Assembly (NCBI GenBank): GCA_012934845.2
Contig: WNNJ02003390.1
Coordinates: forward strand, 17,930 to 81,929
From: Pomphorhynchus laevis
Taxonomy: Eukaryota > Acanthocephala > Palaeacanthocephala > Echinorhynchida > Pomphorhynchidae
Direction: 5' to 3'
DNA length: 64,000 bases
The notes beneath the pieces were generated by a model, which had not been told where the DNA came from, made no database searches, and worked only from the letters and a program-made list of their open reading frames with translations. Position 1 is the first letter of the stretch. Each line of letters begins with the position of its first letter. Positions 29,186-41,125 of the stretch are shown in pieces. The position numbers and the translations under genes are program-made.

Positions 29186-29646
29186 TTTTCGATATTATAG
29201 TATAACAAATTATCATTTTGAAGTTTTTAATGGCGCTAAAACCTTTTAATTAATATTGCAAATATCTATTAATTTATTATAGTTTTGTAAATTTACAGAA
29301 AAAAATAGCTTAATAAAACATTACAATATTTGGATCAAAAAAATTATGAAAATATGCCGATAAATAATTAGTATTTTTATTTCCGGCTTTTATTAAAATT
29401 AATTCTAAATATTTATAGACTGTCTATTCTTGTTTTAAATAAATATAATTACAATTGATAAAGGCACTAGAGCCAAAACGTTTTGAAAATCAATTTGTTG
29501 TATTTACCTAGTGAAAATTATATTATTACAATATAATAAAAAAACTCAGACTATAGTTTTGTTTAAGTTTGACTTAAAAAGGGACAAAAAACTTAGAGAT
29601 AAATCTACACAATAAATATGTACAGTGGCATAAACACCTGTAATAA
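29186..29646. other. AT-rich 5' flank of the phosphatase gene, no gene seen
   Basis: Upstream of the minus-strand ATG the sequence is AT-rich with several possible TATA stretches; none can be singled out. The right part leads into the RLE relic. Confidence 0.4.
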
Positions 29647-30380
29647 TGCCAAGAGGTAATCCATCATTAATTCTTATATGTTGCAGTTGTAACGTCAAGT
29701 TTACTATTTGTCGTGGCTGTCGTTATGCAAAGGATAATACTGTCTATGCAATGTCGTGCACCAAATTGCTAAAATAAAATAATAAATTCGACACAAGCGT
29801 CAACCCGGAATGATAACACAACTGTACGAATTAACAACACTCAAACTTCTCAAAACACTGTTCCGAACGAATATCAATCGTCAATTTCTTCAGCATCGCT
29901 CAATTCATTATCTTAACATATAGCGATTGTATGAGATAAAGTAATCAAATGGATTCATAATCTTGACCCACTACCAAGGTGTAATGCCTACATCGACTTA
30001 TTAATACCCTTGCGAACCTCTATCTTACTGCAGTGCAGTAAAGTTGTCTCACCATTGACAAAGAAACAATAATCTCAGATGCTTCATCTGAGAAGCATCT
30101 GAGAGATGCTCTGATTTCATCCCAGAAATCAGAGATAGGGAAGGTAGGCTTCCCTACCTCTGATTTTTTACTGATGGAGCATGTGCTAATCGTTGTTTAT
30201 TGGTGATACGCTGATGATTCGAGCTTAGCTGGAACTGCTGAATAGCTTATCACAGTTTAGAATATCATCAATAAAATTGGTCCCCGATTTGGGATTTTTC
30301 TGAATGAAAGAAACATGATAATTACTCATCCACAAATTGTAGAGCCATGCGACGCTAATATTCCGCGATTATCAAGTAAA
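29647..30380 (+). pseudogene. Decayed RLE-type LINE (element G), internally deleted
   Basis: It begins MPRGNPSLILICCSCN, then ICRGCRYAKDN, the same CXC-like start as element A and element Z, so the ATG at 29647 is the family start. A later block VRDKVIKWIHNLDPLP matches the EIYKEVIQWRPNLL region of A. From about 30205 the + strand reads as RT: ADDSSLAGTAE, then NKIGPRFGIFLNERNMIITHP, matching YADDANFVGTPKQ and GPKYGYYVNPTKS of A. The RT N-terminal half is deleted and many breaks are present. Three consecutive short hairpins (30076-30159) lie at the deletion region. Confidence 0.6.
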
Positions 30381-30383
30381 GCC

Positions 30384-30574
30384 CTTTTCAGTTTTATTTA
30401 CCCTTTCTTTTAGTTTTATTTACCCTTTATTTCAGTTTTATTTACCCTTTCTTTCAGTTTTATTCACCCATTTTCAGTTTTATTTACCCATTTTCAGTTT
30501 TATTGAACCTTTTTTAGTTTTATTGACCCATTTTAGTTTTATTGACCCTTTCTTTCGGTTTTATTGGTCCCATT
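30384..30574. repeat. Minisatellite (ttcagttttatttacccttt)n
   Basis: About nine copies of an 18-24 bp unit with variable length; the last copies change to ttagttttattgaccc. It lies inside or at the end of the RLE relic. No coding role. Confidence 0.8.
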
Positions 30575-30839
30575 GAAAACGTATAAAAAATTTTATCCAT
30601 AAATTAAAAAATATCTTTTAAAGATTTAATTAAAAAAAATCAAGACGTGCCATTGATTTTTCAACCCATATGAAAAATGATTAATCTCCAAGAAAATGCA
30701 TCTCGGAGATGCCTTTTAATATATCACAAGGCAGCCGAAACAACTGATGGTAAGACATAAAAGCTGACACGAGATAGACGCCACATCGATCTGATTTACG
30801 TGATCTGAGTTAGTATGTGAGCTAGATCTACAGACCTTA

Positions 30840-31560
30840 GCAAAATGGCCTAATTTACCACATTTTCGACATTTTACAGTACGAGCTGGACAGATATTTC
30901 GTGAATGTCTCCTGCCACCACAAAAAAGGATGCTTGGAGTACTGCTGCGAGTGTAGTCTCATCATTATTATTTTCGTTGGTTTCGTAATTTTTGCATTGA
31001 CAAACGGATACAGATGTATAAGTCTCGTAATTACTTGAACGTTGATAGCTTCCAGCTTGCAATTCGGCTTCTTCCAGGCTACGCGCAATATCAAACTATT
31101 CTCGTAAAGTTAGAGTCGTGCGTTGGAGAAGACGTTGTCTTATCGTTGGCGAGCGTAAACTACGAATAAATAAATCACGAACATACTCAGACATATGTTC
31201 GTCCGCCGAGACTGCAGTAAATTCACAATCTTTACCCATGTTCATAAGACCTTGGAAAAACTGATCGACTGTTTGATCCGCATTCTGCTTGCTCGTGGAA
31301 AGTAAGTGACGGTTGTAAATGATATTGCATGGCTTAACGAAGAGTGACTCCAATGTTTGGACTGCTTCGTCAAACGTTATACATGTGTTGACTGAACTGT
31401 ATAAGGATCCGCTGATCAAGTTAATAAGTATAGGCAGCTTCTGTGCATCCGTCACATTCTCCAAGACTGCATTGAAGAAAAGCGTACGCGTTTTCCAGTG
31501 ACTCTAATCTGCATTTGCGTTGGGGCTATCTGGACTGACATTGACAATTTCCGGCTTCAG
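30840..31560 (-). mobile_element. Ty3/Gypsy-like gag fossil
   Basis: The minus strand shows capsid-like sequence (LINLISGSLY, TFDEAVQTLESLF, VDQFFQGLMNMGKDC, YVRDLFIRSLRSPTIRQRLL) followed by a CCHC zinc knuckle (CRKCGKLGHFAKV) near 30840-30880. This matches gag of Ty3/Gypsy-type LTR retrotransposons. No protease, RT, integrase or flanking LTR could be tied to it here. It is broken, with more than one interruption, and looks moderately old. Confidence 0.7.
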
Positions 31561-32150
31561 TAGTTTGTCTATTCGGAAAATGCAATTATTCAATAAATTG
31601 TTATAAACAATGACCAATGAGGCTTTATTGAACAATCTAAAAACAGATTAATTTTAGTATTTATCACATATGCCAAATACAATGTGATGATAAATTAGTT
31701 AAGCAAGCATCTCGTATGCTTTGGAAATTGAACTTGGCTCCTAAAGCAATAGTTAGCATCGTTGGTATTCACATGAACTCTTGAGTGGAACATCTTATGT
31801 CATATTTGTCTACGTTATGTTCTTCAACTCGTATGCATACATATAAACTTTTTGATGGATCAATTAGAAGAAATCTTGTTTTCCTACATGCGACAGTGTC
31901 GACGTGTGAGATTAATGATGTCCTACAATTACCGATGTATTGCTATAAAGAATCAAGTGTACAAGCTATTTTCTTCATTATGTACCAAAGGTAAAGCGTA
32001 AATGCAAAGAATATTATACCGTGTAAACAACATGGCTTTAGAGATTTTCGTTCAACGTCTTCAGCATTATCAATTCAGCGTAAAACTAATAATAATGATT
32101 TTCTTAACCAAAATAATGGAATTAAAGCAAAAATAAAAAAAGAGACGTCA
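31561..32150 (+). other. Unassigned stretch with a small LINE RT scrap
   Basis: Only a short RT finger motif can be read on the + strand near 32010-32080 (CKQHGFRDFRSTSSALSI, compare QHGFRKGRS in CR1-like RTs). The remainder, including an open frame at 31785-31994, is unrecognised. Confidence 0.4.
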
Positions 32151-32159
32151 GAAACCATA

Positions 32160-34565
32160 AATCATCGTCTTCCGGAAAAACTTGTCTACTTCTTCCATCA
32201 TCTTCACGGCCTCAGGTTCAGAGGGATCTGAGCCCCACAGCCAATCTAACACGCCGCCTTTCGACTGAACAACCCAGGGTAGTTACCCCTCCCCCAAAGA
32301 ATCCAATCGACGCGGACTATGCTGGGTAATCGAGATACGAAGAGCTTGAGAAACCTTAGCTTTGCTCTGGGGGACGTCCTCTTGAGAAGAAGACTAATCC
32401 CGAGATAGCCCAAGTGCCCCAGAGGCTCACCTGAGTTTTCCCTTTCAATGACAGATGCTCGGCCCGTTTCAGAGACATCTAGCTCTTTATGAGAATACGT
32501 TTAAGTCTATCCAGGTCTGCTTTCGTTGACCAGTTCACCGTAACGATGAACCCCAGATATTGTACTAGACTCGTGAAGATGGGGAGTGGTTAATGCTGCA
32601 AAATGGAGGAGAGGGCAGAGAGTGCTAATCTCTTGAGCTTTTGCTTTGTTGAAGGGGCGCCATGAAATACGACAAGCTGCGATTTGGCGGAGTTTAAAAT
32701 AAGATTGGACTTGGGTAACTGGCGTTTAATCTTAAAAAGAAGCGGATGATGCCAGAGACTACATCTTTGCACCTGCGTCCAGTGAACAGGACTGTGGTGT
32801 CATCAGCGTACACCACTAATCGTTGTTCGCGTTCAAATATTTTAAAGAGTTCAATGGATGCAGCAAGAAACAGAATAGGAGAAAGACGGGATCCTTGGGT
32901 ACACCAGTAATAGGATAGAACTGACGCGCATCAGGGTCGTCCTCATAAAAGAATCGCTTGGTGTACAACAGTATCTCCACCCTGTTAACAATTCTCGCAG
33001 GCAACCCAACGGACCTGAGAGAAGAGATCACAAAAAGAATGAAGATGCGGTCAATTCAGCAGAAAAGTCAAGGAAAACAGTGACAGCGATTTGATGACTA
33101 TTATCCTGGCAGAACTGATGCACTTAACCTACAGCTGAATGGACCGAGCGACCTTTGACGATCTCATGGAAACTTGGTGGGATTAAATTTTGCCTACTTA
33201 ATTGATCGCGGATTCTACGCCCAAGCGCTTTTTCGTAGATCGATACGAGGGAATTTTGAATCGATATGGGCCGCAGGTCTTTAGGACATGAGACCGGATT
33301 TTTTTAGGTAGAAATATACGTATACTAATATTGATGCCAGCCACATCAGATGGGGGAGCTAATAACATTGTTACGACCACTTCTTTTCTTTGATCGGCTG
33401 TCAAAAGCTGACAGACGCGAGAAGAGAGTGGAGCGACGAATTTGAAGGTGCCCGGAAGAGGCCCCCAGGAGTTAAGGATATCTGTGACAAATAAATCCCT
33501 ACTTCTGAAGTCTCCCCAAGGCGGGATTGGCTGAGGAGATTGAGTGGCACCATAATTATGTAAGGATAGTGACTCCTCCAAAACTTTATCAAGACCTATA
33601 TTACCAATCCAACCCAATGCCCTATCCTTCCAACAGACAAACTTTTCCTTCTTGAATATCTTCCAGAAGGAAGACTGGGCAGGATTAAGAGAAGCAATGT
33701 TTGCCCTATACTTACCCAGTTGAAACCTATATTTAGTGCTATAATATTCTTTCGAGCGAACTTGCCTGGCCGAAGCAGAGAGATTGGGAAGACAAAGCAT
33801 ATACGCAAAGGTCTTGAGTTTTGTCGGTGTGAGACTGAACATGCAACCTTTATAGGTTGTCGAAAGTAATGCGGTAGCTTGCGAAGATAGGTAGGAATTA
33901 AATTCGGTTAAACTCTCATTGCCAATTCGTGGGAAGCGTATGATAGCTAATTGAAAGAAGGCCACCCTGATCGGGTCAAAGTGAAATCTTATTCGAAGCA
34001 GCGTATCCTCTTCTATCCGCCAACAAATTAGGACATGAGAGGTGGACAGATGTTGTCGCGACTGCTCCGTAGAGAAGGGTTTTAATAACCACCTCTAATG
34101 GAGTAGTAATAAATCGAGGAGTGAATTTGTTGAAGTGCAATGCAAGGTGGGAGACGGTGGTTTGTGAATATTATAACCGTTCCTGCTCTGCGGAGTGCTG
34201 CATTAACCCAACGACCAGTTCTGTCGTTGAAGTCACCTAGTACTATGTCATAACCGCTATCAATTATCCTATCCAGGAGGTCACGGTTCTTGTGAATCTC
34301 CCCTGGACGGGTGTAGACATTGGCTAGTCTGAGGCGTTTACCGTTCTTACAGAGTGAAACTACTAAACAAGAAATGGCTGGACAAGAATAATTTAAAAGA
34401 AGGGAGGATCTTAAAGAGCATTTAACTACGGTCAAGAGTCCTTGAGATGAAGAGGAGTGAGGCGGGGTTATGTACGAAGTATAGTGGAAACAAATGTGCC
34501 TGGGGATTAATCGAGTAATGTCATGGGAAGACGGATAGATCGCGTCTTCTGAAGGACTATAAGCA
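32160..34565 (-). mobile_element. Jockey/I-like LINE, minus copy (5' truncated, broken)
   Basis: This holds the end of the endonuclease (34435-34082: LANVYTRPGEIH, YDIVLGDFNDRTGRW), a long EN-RT linker and first RT blocks (33965-33198: ALGWIGNIGLDKVLEESL, APPSDVAGINI), and RT palm pieces around 33031-32590 (LPARIVNRVEILLY). The 3' end is near 32160-32350. It is nearly the same sequence as the plus copy at 39930-44100, except that it lacks the nested L2-like insert. Both share the stop after the endonuclease (SIRGGY here, SMRGGC there). It is cut at 34565, so ORF1 is missing. Confidence 0.75.
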
Positions 34566-34639
34566 TAAAACTATTTTTGGTGCTTAAACGAACAGATTGC
34601 CACTATATATTATTTATAAAATATATAGCATAAATAGTG

Positions 34640-35530
34640 TTCGAATGTTGAAAGATTTATCTGTTGAAGAGCGCTCTTTACTATCTACTGCGAAGACTAA
34701 GTTACAAAATAGGTTTAATGCTGGTGAGACCAACTTAAGTATAAAACATTTTCGTGTTTGCCATTAAAAGCCATTTGTTCGATTGGATACTATTCTCATA
34801 GATTAGAATTTACAAGTGTCTCTCACTCTAATAATGATGTTTACGGAGGTTAACTAACAGCGTAGTTTTCAAAAACTCAGTTGGCCCTCGTGTTGCATAT
34901 ACTAATATTCGTAGTCTACTTACTAACTTTGAAGATCTAAAACTATTGGCTACTACTCACAATTATGATGCTATAGCTATCTCTGAATATTTGCTATATG
35001 ATGACATCCTCGATTGTGTAGCAATTATATCAGGATTTAACTTAATCAGGGCGAATAGTTTACAAGGACCTCGTAAGGCGGTGTTGCTATTTGCTTGACA
35101 GAATTTGCTACAATTTTAGAGATCGAGCAATACTCCTGTGACGATATAAGTTTAGAATGTTTAATCGTAGAGGCGATGCTACGGGGATTCAAATTTGCAT
35201 TAGGTGTCTTTTACATGTCACCAAACTCGACCTCTTTCGATAACAGAATTCAGACACCATTGTCGGGTCCATGCAGGTTAAGCTGCCCATATGTTCTTGT
35301 TGGTGACTGTAATATACCGAATATATATTATGAGATCATAGTGATGGCCGTTTTACTTGACATGTATGTTATGAATGCTGGCTCATTTTTTGTAGATTTT
35401 TGACCCAACTACTTCAGTTTCAGCACGTGTATGGTGATAATAGGTTCAGTAAATTGAGTTCTATGCTGCTCTTGATTTTTTCGAAAAGTGAAAACCAAGT
35501 TCGTGATCTTAATCATCTTCCTCCTTTAGG
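34640..35530 (+). pseudogene. Decayed CR1-like LINE (ORF1 end and endonuclease)
   Basis: LSVEERSLLSTAKTKLQNRF followed by AGETNLSIKHFRVC is the end of a CR1-type ORF1 (compare LEDRLQLKEAKT...GETNLCIRNF at 15950). Then YTNIRSLLTNFEDLKLLA, YDAIAISEYLL (catalytic Glu), and, after frame changes, FALGVFYMSPNST and YVLVGDCNIPN (the usual GDFN is GDCN). The endonuclease has lost its continuity; no RT follows. Confidence 0.65.
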
Positions 35531-35564
35531 TTCCTTTAGCTTCATCCTCCTCATTAAGCATATT

Positions 35565-35945
35565 CTTCCCTTTTATCTCGATTTGCCTACCATTTATTGT
35601 CGTGTTCAAATTCGTCTTATTCTCATTGCTTTCAGCCTTGTAACTTTTCATACTCCTTCATTTATCAATCTTCCTTTTCTCGACAATTCTCGTCCTGTTT
35701 CTACATGTCTCAAACTAATCTACCTCTTTTGGCTTCCGCTCCTTCTTTGTGCTGCTTCTCATTCGTGCAATCATCTGCCCATTCATATACACCAATCAAC
35801 CTCGATGCCGTGCTTCAAACGCCAAATCCGACCCCATTTAATCAATTTAGCTAATTTATCTTCTTGACTTTTGCTGTTTTTGTTAGTTAGTGGACTTGTA
35901 AACGTGCAGCTGGCACGCATTTACCACGTTAAATAAAACAGAGTT
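35565..35945 (+). pseudogene. L2-like LINE 3' fragment
   Basis: LDLPTIYCRVQIRLILIAFSLVTFHTPS is the C-terminal block of the L2-like ORF2, followed by the 3' UTR and stem-loop (gtaaacgtgcagctggcacgc, then ttaccacgttaaataaaa). It is a 5'-truncated copy of the family at 8491-12752 with a few frame changes. Confidence 0.7.
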
Positions 35946-36084
35946 AAAAAAAACTTGGAGAGACAAAATTAAAAATTATGCATACAAACAAAATTCAACG
36001 AACGAAAATTAAACGAAAATTCAACGAACGTACAAGACAAGGATAATGACTCGTGATAAACCTGGTTCACTTTCTCGGTGCTTC

Positions 36085-36230
36085 AATTGTAATTCCGCTG
36101 CAAAAATCCAATCCCATTTAAACTATTTAACTAATTTATCTGAATGACTTTTGCTGTGTATTTTTAGTTAGTAAACTTTAAGCGTGCAGCTGGCACGCAT
36201 TTGCCACTTTAAATAAATTACAAATTACAA
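36085..36230 (+). repeat. L2-like LINE 3' end fragment
   Basis: About 145 bp carrying only the 3' UTR and the hairpin (aagcgtgcagctggcacgc, ttgccactttaaataaatt). It is an extremely truncated insertion or a SINE-like partner sharing the tail. Confidence 0.6.
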
Positions 36231-36790
36231 ATTATAAGTTAAAATTATAATATTTATAAGTTAAAATTTAAATTATAAGTTAAATTATAAGTTATAAGTT
36301 AAAAGTGTCGTGGTTATAACTTCTTAAAATAACAACACACAGCAAAGTTATAAGTATCAATTAACTGATTACAATAAAATAAACAATTTCAAAAGAACAA
36401 CTTCAGAAGGATTTCAAAAGAACGATTTCAGAAGAACGAGTTTAGAGTATAATGCATGTGTAGAATCCGTTGGCCCGACTTAAGGCATGTAACATTGTGC
36501 AGTGTTTCACCAACACGTGCTTGGTTTTCATAAAAGACTGATCGATTATTCGATTCGAAAAAATAAACACTGAACAGTCGAACGCAACTTTTAATATACC
36601 ACATTGATTTAATGCCACGTAGCAAAGTGTTGCACGTGTGACGGAGGCGCCGCGAAGTGCAAATGGTGCAAATGCGCAAAAGAAAAATAATAATATTAAT
36701 AAAAATGGTTTTCTTAAATACAAGATAAATAAGTCATCATAACAATCAACAAGACAAGTCAACAAAACAGTCAAAAGATCAAGCTATCGT
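36231..36790. other. No gene recognised
   Basis: AT-rich DNA with a short repeat of taagttaaaattataa (36225-36305). Two overlapping minus-strand frames at 36428-36774 show no family resemblance and are not called. Confidence 0.35.
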
Positions 36791-36794
36791 CGTC

Positions 36795-38540
36795 ATTGAC
36801 TATCAATCGTCTTCCTTCTTCCATTTACGTCCCTATATCCAGGAAGATCTGAGCCCCCAACCGATCCAACACACCGCTTCCCGACTGAACCAACCGTGGT
36901 CTTTCACCCCCAGAAGAATCCAATCACGCGGACTATGCTGGGTAAACGAGATACGAGGAGCTTAAGAAACCTTAGCCTTTGCTCCGGGGGACGTCCACTC
37001 GAAAAGTAGACTAATCCCGAGATAGCCCAAGTTCCCCAAAGGCGCACTTAGGTTTTCCAATTCAAAGACATATGCTGAGCCCGTTTCAGGGACCACATAG
37101 CTCTCTTCAGGATACGCTTAAGTCTATCCAGGTCAGCTTTCGCGGACCAGGTCACCGTAACGGTGAACCCCAGGTATTTTATTCGACTTGTGAAGGTGGT
37201 AAGTGGTTCAGAGGCAAATAAGGAGGAGAGCGCAGAGATTGCTTATCTCTTAAGTTTTTGCTTTGTAGCAGGGGTGCCATGAAATACGACAACCTGCGAT
37301 TTAGCTTAGTTTAAAATAAGATTAGATGGTGGAAGCTGGTCATTTAATCTTATAAAGAAACGGCTTATGTCAGAGACTACGTCTTTACACCTGTGTACAG
37401 TGAACAGGGCTGTGGTGTCATCAGCGTACACCACTAGACGTTTTTCACGTTCAAATATTTTGAAGAGGTTAATGGAGGCAGCAAGATACAAGATAGGAGA
37501 AAGTAGTGATCCTTGAGTCACACACGTAATAGGGTAGAACTGACGCGCATCAGGGTCGTCTTTATAGTAAAAATGCTTAGTGTACATCAGGATCCCTTTT
37601 CACAATTCTCGCAGGCAAACCGAGGGACCTGAGAGAAGAGATCACATAGGAAATGGAGATGCGGTCAAGCAGCAGAAAAGTCAAGGAAAATAGCCACAAC
37701 TAGACGATGGTTATTATCTCGACACAACTTATCCACTTAACCAACTGATGAATGGACCGAGCGACCTTTGACGAACAAATGAAAACCCAGGGGGGGGGTC
37801 AAATTACGTCTACTTAAATGGTCGCGGATTTTACGCGCAAGTGCTTTTACATAAATCGACACGAGGGCATTTTGAATCGAAATGGATCGCAGATCTTTAG
37901 GGCATGAGCAGGATTTTTTCTTAGGAATAAAAATTCCCTTACTAATATTGATGCCTGCTACATCGGATGGTGAGGCTAAAAGCATTGTGTCGGCCACCTC
38001 TATTCTCTGATTGGATGTCAAAGGCTGACAGATCCGAGAATATAAGTGGAGCGACGGATTTGGTGGTGCCCGGGAGTAAACCCCAGGAGTTAAGGATATC
38101 TGTAACAGATAGATCCATACTCCTAAAGTTACCCTAAGGCGGGATTGGTTGAGGTGATTGAGTGGCTCCATAGTTGTGAAGGGTTAGTGACTCCTCCGAA
38201 ACTTTGTCAAGGCCTACATTCCCTATCCGACCCGATGTTCTATCCTTCCAACAAACAAACTTCTCCTTCTTGAAAATCTTCTAAAAGAAAGACTGAGAAG
38301 GATTAAGGCGAGCAATGCTCGCCTTATCCCTAATCAGCTGGAACCTATATCTAGTACTCCAGTATTCATTCTAGAGTGCCTGTCTGGCGGAAACAGAGAT
38401 AAGGGAGGTTAAGCAATTTCGTTAGGACCTTGAGTTTCATCGGAGTGGGATTGTATATACGACCTTTATAGGTATTCGATAAAATCGCGGTGGCTTGCGA
38501 AAAGAGATACGTATTAAATTCGGTCAGACTCTCATTAAAA
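36795..38540 (-). pseudogene. Jockey/I-like LINE, second minus copy
   Basis: RT palm pieces are at 37587-37306 (QFYPITCVTQGSLLSPILYL, LVVYADDTTALFTV, PSNLILN) and linker/finger pieces at 38171-37737 (FIPKKKSCSCPKDLRSISIQ, LTPPLGFHLFVKGRSVHSSVG). The 3' end runs to about 36800. It is more diverged from the other two copies than they are from each other and has many frame changes. It lies head-to-head with the plus copy that starts near 38560. Confidence 0.7.
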
Positions 38541-38738
38541 GAAAAATGCCAGTGTACTAATCAATAGCAAATACAAGGCGAACAGGTAAGTACAATCGGT
38601 GCTTCAAAGATAAGTGATAATTCAAGCAAAATTCCTATTCAAAAGTTATTCCAACGATTTTTTCTGATATTCAAGATAAGTAAGTGATTTATTGTCTGTT
38701 AATCAGCCGGGACTGGGGCTACTCCTCCAATCCCCAAA

Positions 38739-39524
38739 TTGAAGAATTTGGTTGTTGTATCTTTAACCCAGCCACAAGAAAGGCACAAGTTATTTAATAT
38801 TTTTCTACGACCATTCGTTAACAACTATACAAATCAAGTTATTTTTAATTCTGTTCAACTTCATGAATCGGAAATTAATACTTCCTTCGCTACATGCGAT
38901 TTAGCAAAGGAGTATGAAGGATTCTTTAACTCAAATTTAAAGCAATTTGGTACGTTACAGTACAAATCGATTCAGGCCTCTTTAAAAATTAATAATATAC
39001 CTCCGCACTTAGAGGATAAAGATTTAGAATCACTCAAACGGGTATATATATGATCAAATTTCCGACCTGTTAAGTGTAAAAATGGTTTTCCTTTATCAAT
39101 TGCTTTTTGTTCGTCGTCGGTGGATCATGCAGAAATTCTCGCGAACTCCGTGTTTAATTCATTTCTCGTCTACAATCTTAAATTTACCGTACTTGATGCA
39201 GACAATCTCACTTACCCTCACTGCAATGTATGCCATCAGTGGGGGCATTGGGGCTCTAGTTGGCCCAACAAAAAATCCTGTGGAGTATGTAGCCTTGATT
39301 CCTGTCAAAGCTTAGTTAAGGGTGAGAAATGCGGGGCTCCGCCCTTATGTTCTAACTGCGCTGGTGACCATCCAGCTTGGTCCTGCAAATGTTCTGTCTT
39401 TAAGAACTATAGGATGAAGTTTTCTCGTCCAGCTCAAATTAAGAAGGATGATGCGAGCTTCTCCACAGCAGCTTCAAGAATGTTCGACAAGGATATCCTC
39501 TATATTATTGATTCTAATAAATGA
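38739..39524 (+). pseudogene. Jockey/I-like ORF1 (gag-like, zinc knuckles)
   Basis: The first frame (38739-39053) has an RNA-binding-like region (IQASLKINNIPPHLEDKDL). A second frame (39120-39524) carries zinc knuckles: CNVCHQWGHW, CGVCSLDSCQ and CSNCAGDHPAWSCKC, the layout of ORF1 in Jockey/I/R1-group LINEs, which binds the element RNA. A frame change near 39060-39120 separates them, and the first knuckle seems to have lost its last Cys (GHWGSSWPNKKSC). Confidence 0.65.
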
Positions 39525-39827
39525 TCCACACTAAAACAGATGGAAAGTATTGCGGCCGGTGTCATATCGGCATTGTACTTTTCCCCTGAAATTCCAAAAC
39601 AACACATTATGCAAGAATCTATAAAGAGGGGTACATCGGCTCATTCCGTTCCCCCATCAAGATCGGAAAACTCCAGAAAACGAAGGAACGCAGCGCCTCA
39701 GTGGGAAATGAAGACAATGCCCGTGGGTAAGTGCTCGCCCGGGACAGAGTTGGTGGCGGGAAGGGCAACCATTCCGCCCCTAGCTCTGTCTTGGGATGAG
39801 GCAATTCCACCCAGCTGACCTAACACA

Positions 39828-40405
39828 ATGCAGAGTGCTCGTGAGCCTTTTTCACTGAAAATTCTTCAGTGGAATTCGGGAAGAGCTTCTGCCCTTAGAC
39901 TTTTATCGGGTAGAGCTGCAGATGTTATAGTCCTTCAGGGGACGCGGTCTATCCGCCTCCCCAGGACATTACTCGATTCGCCCCTGAGCACATTTGTTTC
40001 CACTATACTTCGTACATAACCCCGCCTCACTCCTCTTCATCTCAAGGACTCTTGACCGTAGTTAAATGCTCTTTAAGATCCTCCCTTCTTTTAAATTATT
40101 CTTGTCCAGCCATTTCTTGTTTAGTAGTTTCACTCTGTAAGAACGGTAAACGCCTCAGACTAGCCAATGTCTACACCCGTCCAGGGGAGATTCACAAGAA
40201 CCGTGACCTCCTGGATAGGATAATTGATAGCGGTTATGACATAGTACTAGGTGACTTCAACGACAGAACTGGTCGTTGGGTTAATGCAGCACTCCGCAGA
40301 GCAGGAACGGTTATAATATTCACAAACCACCGTCTCCCACCTTGCATTGCACTTCAACAAATTCACTCCTCGATTTATTACTACTCCATGAGAGGTGGTT
40401 GTTAA
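39828..40405 (+). pseudogene. Jockey/I-like AP-like endonuclease
   Basis: The frame at 39828-40019 begins the domain with LKILQWNSGRASALRL and AADVIVLQGT, where the catalytic Glu expected in LQET is Gly. The frame at 40052-40405 follows with LRLANVYTRPGEIHK and YDIVLGDFNDRTGRW. The domain then stops after SMRGGC. The same stop is in the minus copy at 34082. The final SDH motif lies in another frame (HLSTSHVLICW, near 40440). Confidence 0.65.
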
Positions 40406-41125
40406 AACCCTTCTCTACGGAGCAGTCGCGACAACATCTGTCCACCTCTCATGTCCTAATTTGTTGGCGGATAGAAGAGGATACGCTGCTTCGAATAAGA
40501 TTTCACTTTGACCCGATCAGGGTGGCCTTCTTTCAATTAGCTATCATACGCTTCCCACGAATTGGCAATGAGAGTTTAACCGAATTTAATTCCTACCTAT
40601 CTTCGCAAGCTACCGCATTGCTTGCGACAACCTATAAAGGTTGCATGTTCAGTCCCACTCCGACAAAACTCAAGACCTTAGCGTATATGCTTTGTCTTCC
40701 CAATCTCTCTGCTTCGGCCAGGCAAGTTCTCTCGAAAGAATATTATAGCACTAAATATAGGTTTCAACTGGGTAAGTATAGGGCAAACATTGCTTTTCTT
40801 AATCCTGCCCAGTCTTCCTTCTGGAAAATATTCAAGAACGAAAAGTTTGTCTGTTGGAAAGATAGGGCATTGGGTTGGATTGGTAATATAGGTCTTGATA
40901 AAGTTTTGGAGGAGTCACTATCCTTACATAATTATGGTGCCACTCAATCTCCTCAGCCAATCCCGCCTTGGGGAGACTTCAGAAGTAGGGATTTATTTGT
41001 CACAGATATCCTTAACTACTGGGGGCCTCTTACGGGCACCTCCAAATCCGTCGCTCCACTCTCTTCTCGTATCTGTCAGCTTTTGACAGCCGATCAAAGA
41101 AAAGAAGTGGTCGTAACAATGCTAT

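Noticed and set aside
28974-29216. 80-residue minus-strand frame
   Set aside because: Out-of-frame overlap with the start of the histidine phosphatase gene.
36428-36774. Two overlapping minus-strand frames with Cys/Arg-rich sequence
   Set aside because: No recognisable domain, no matching copy elsewhere in the window and AT-rich low-complexity surroundings.
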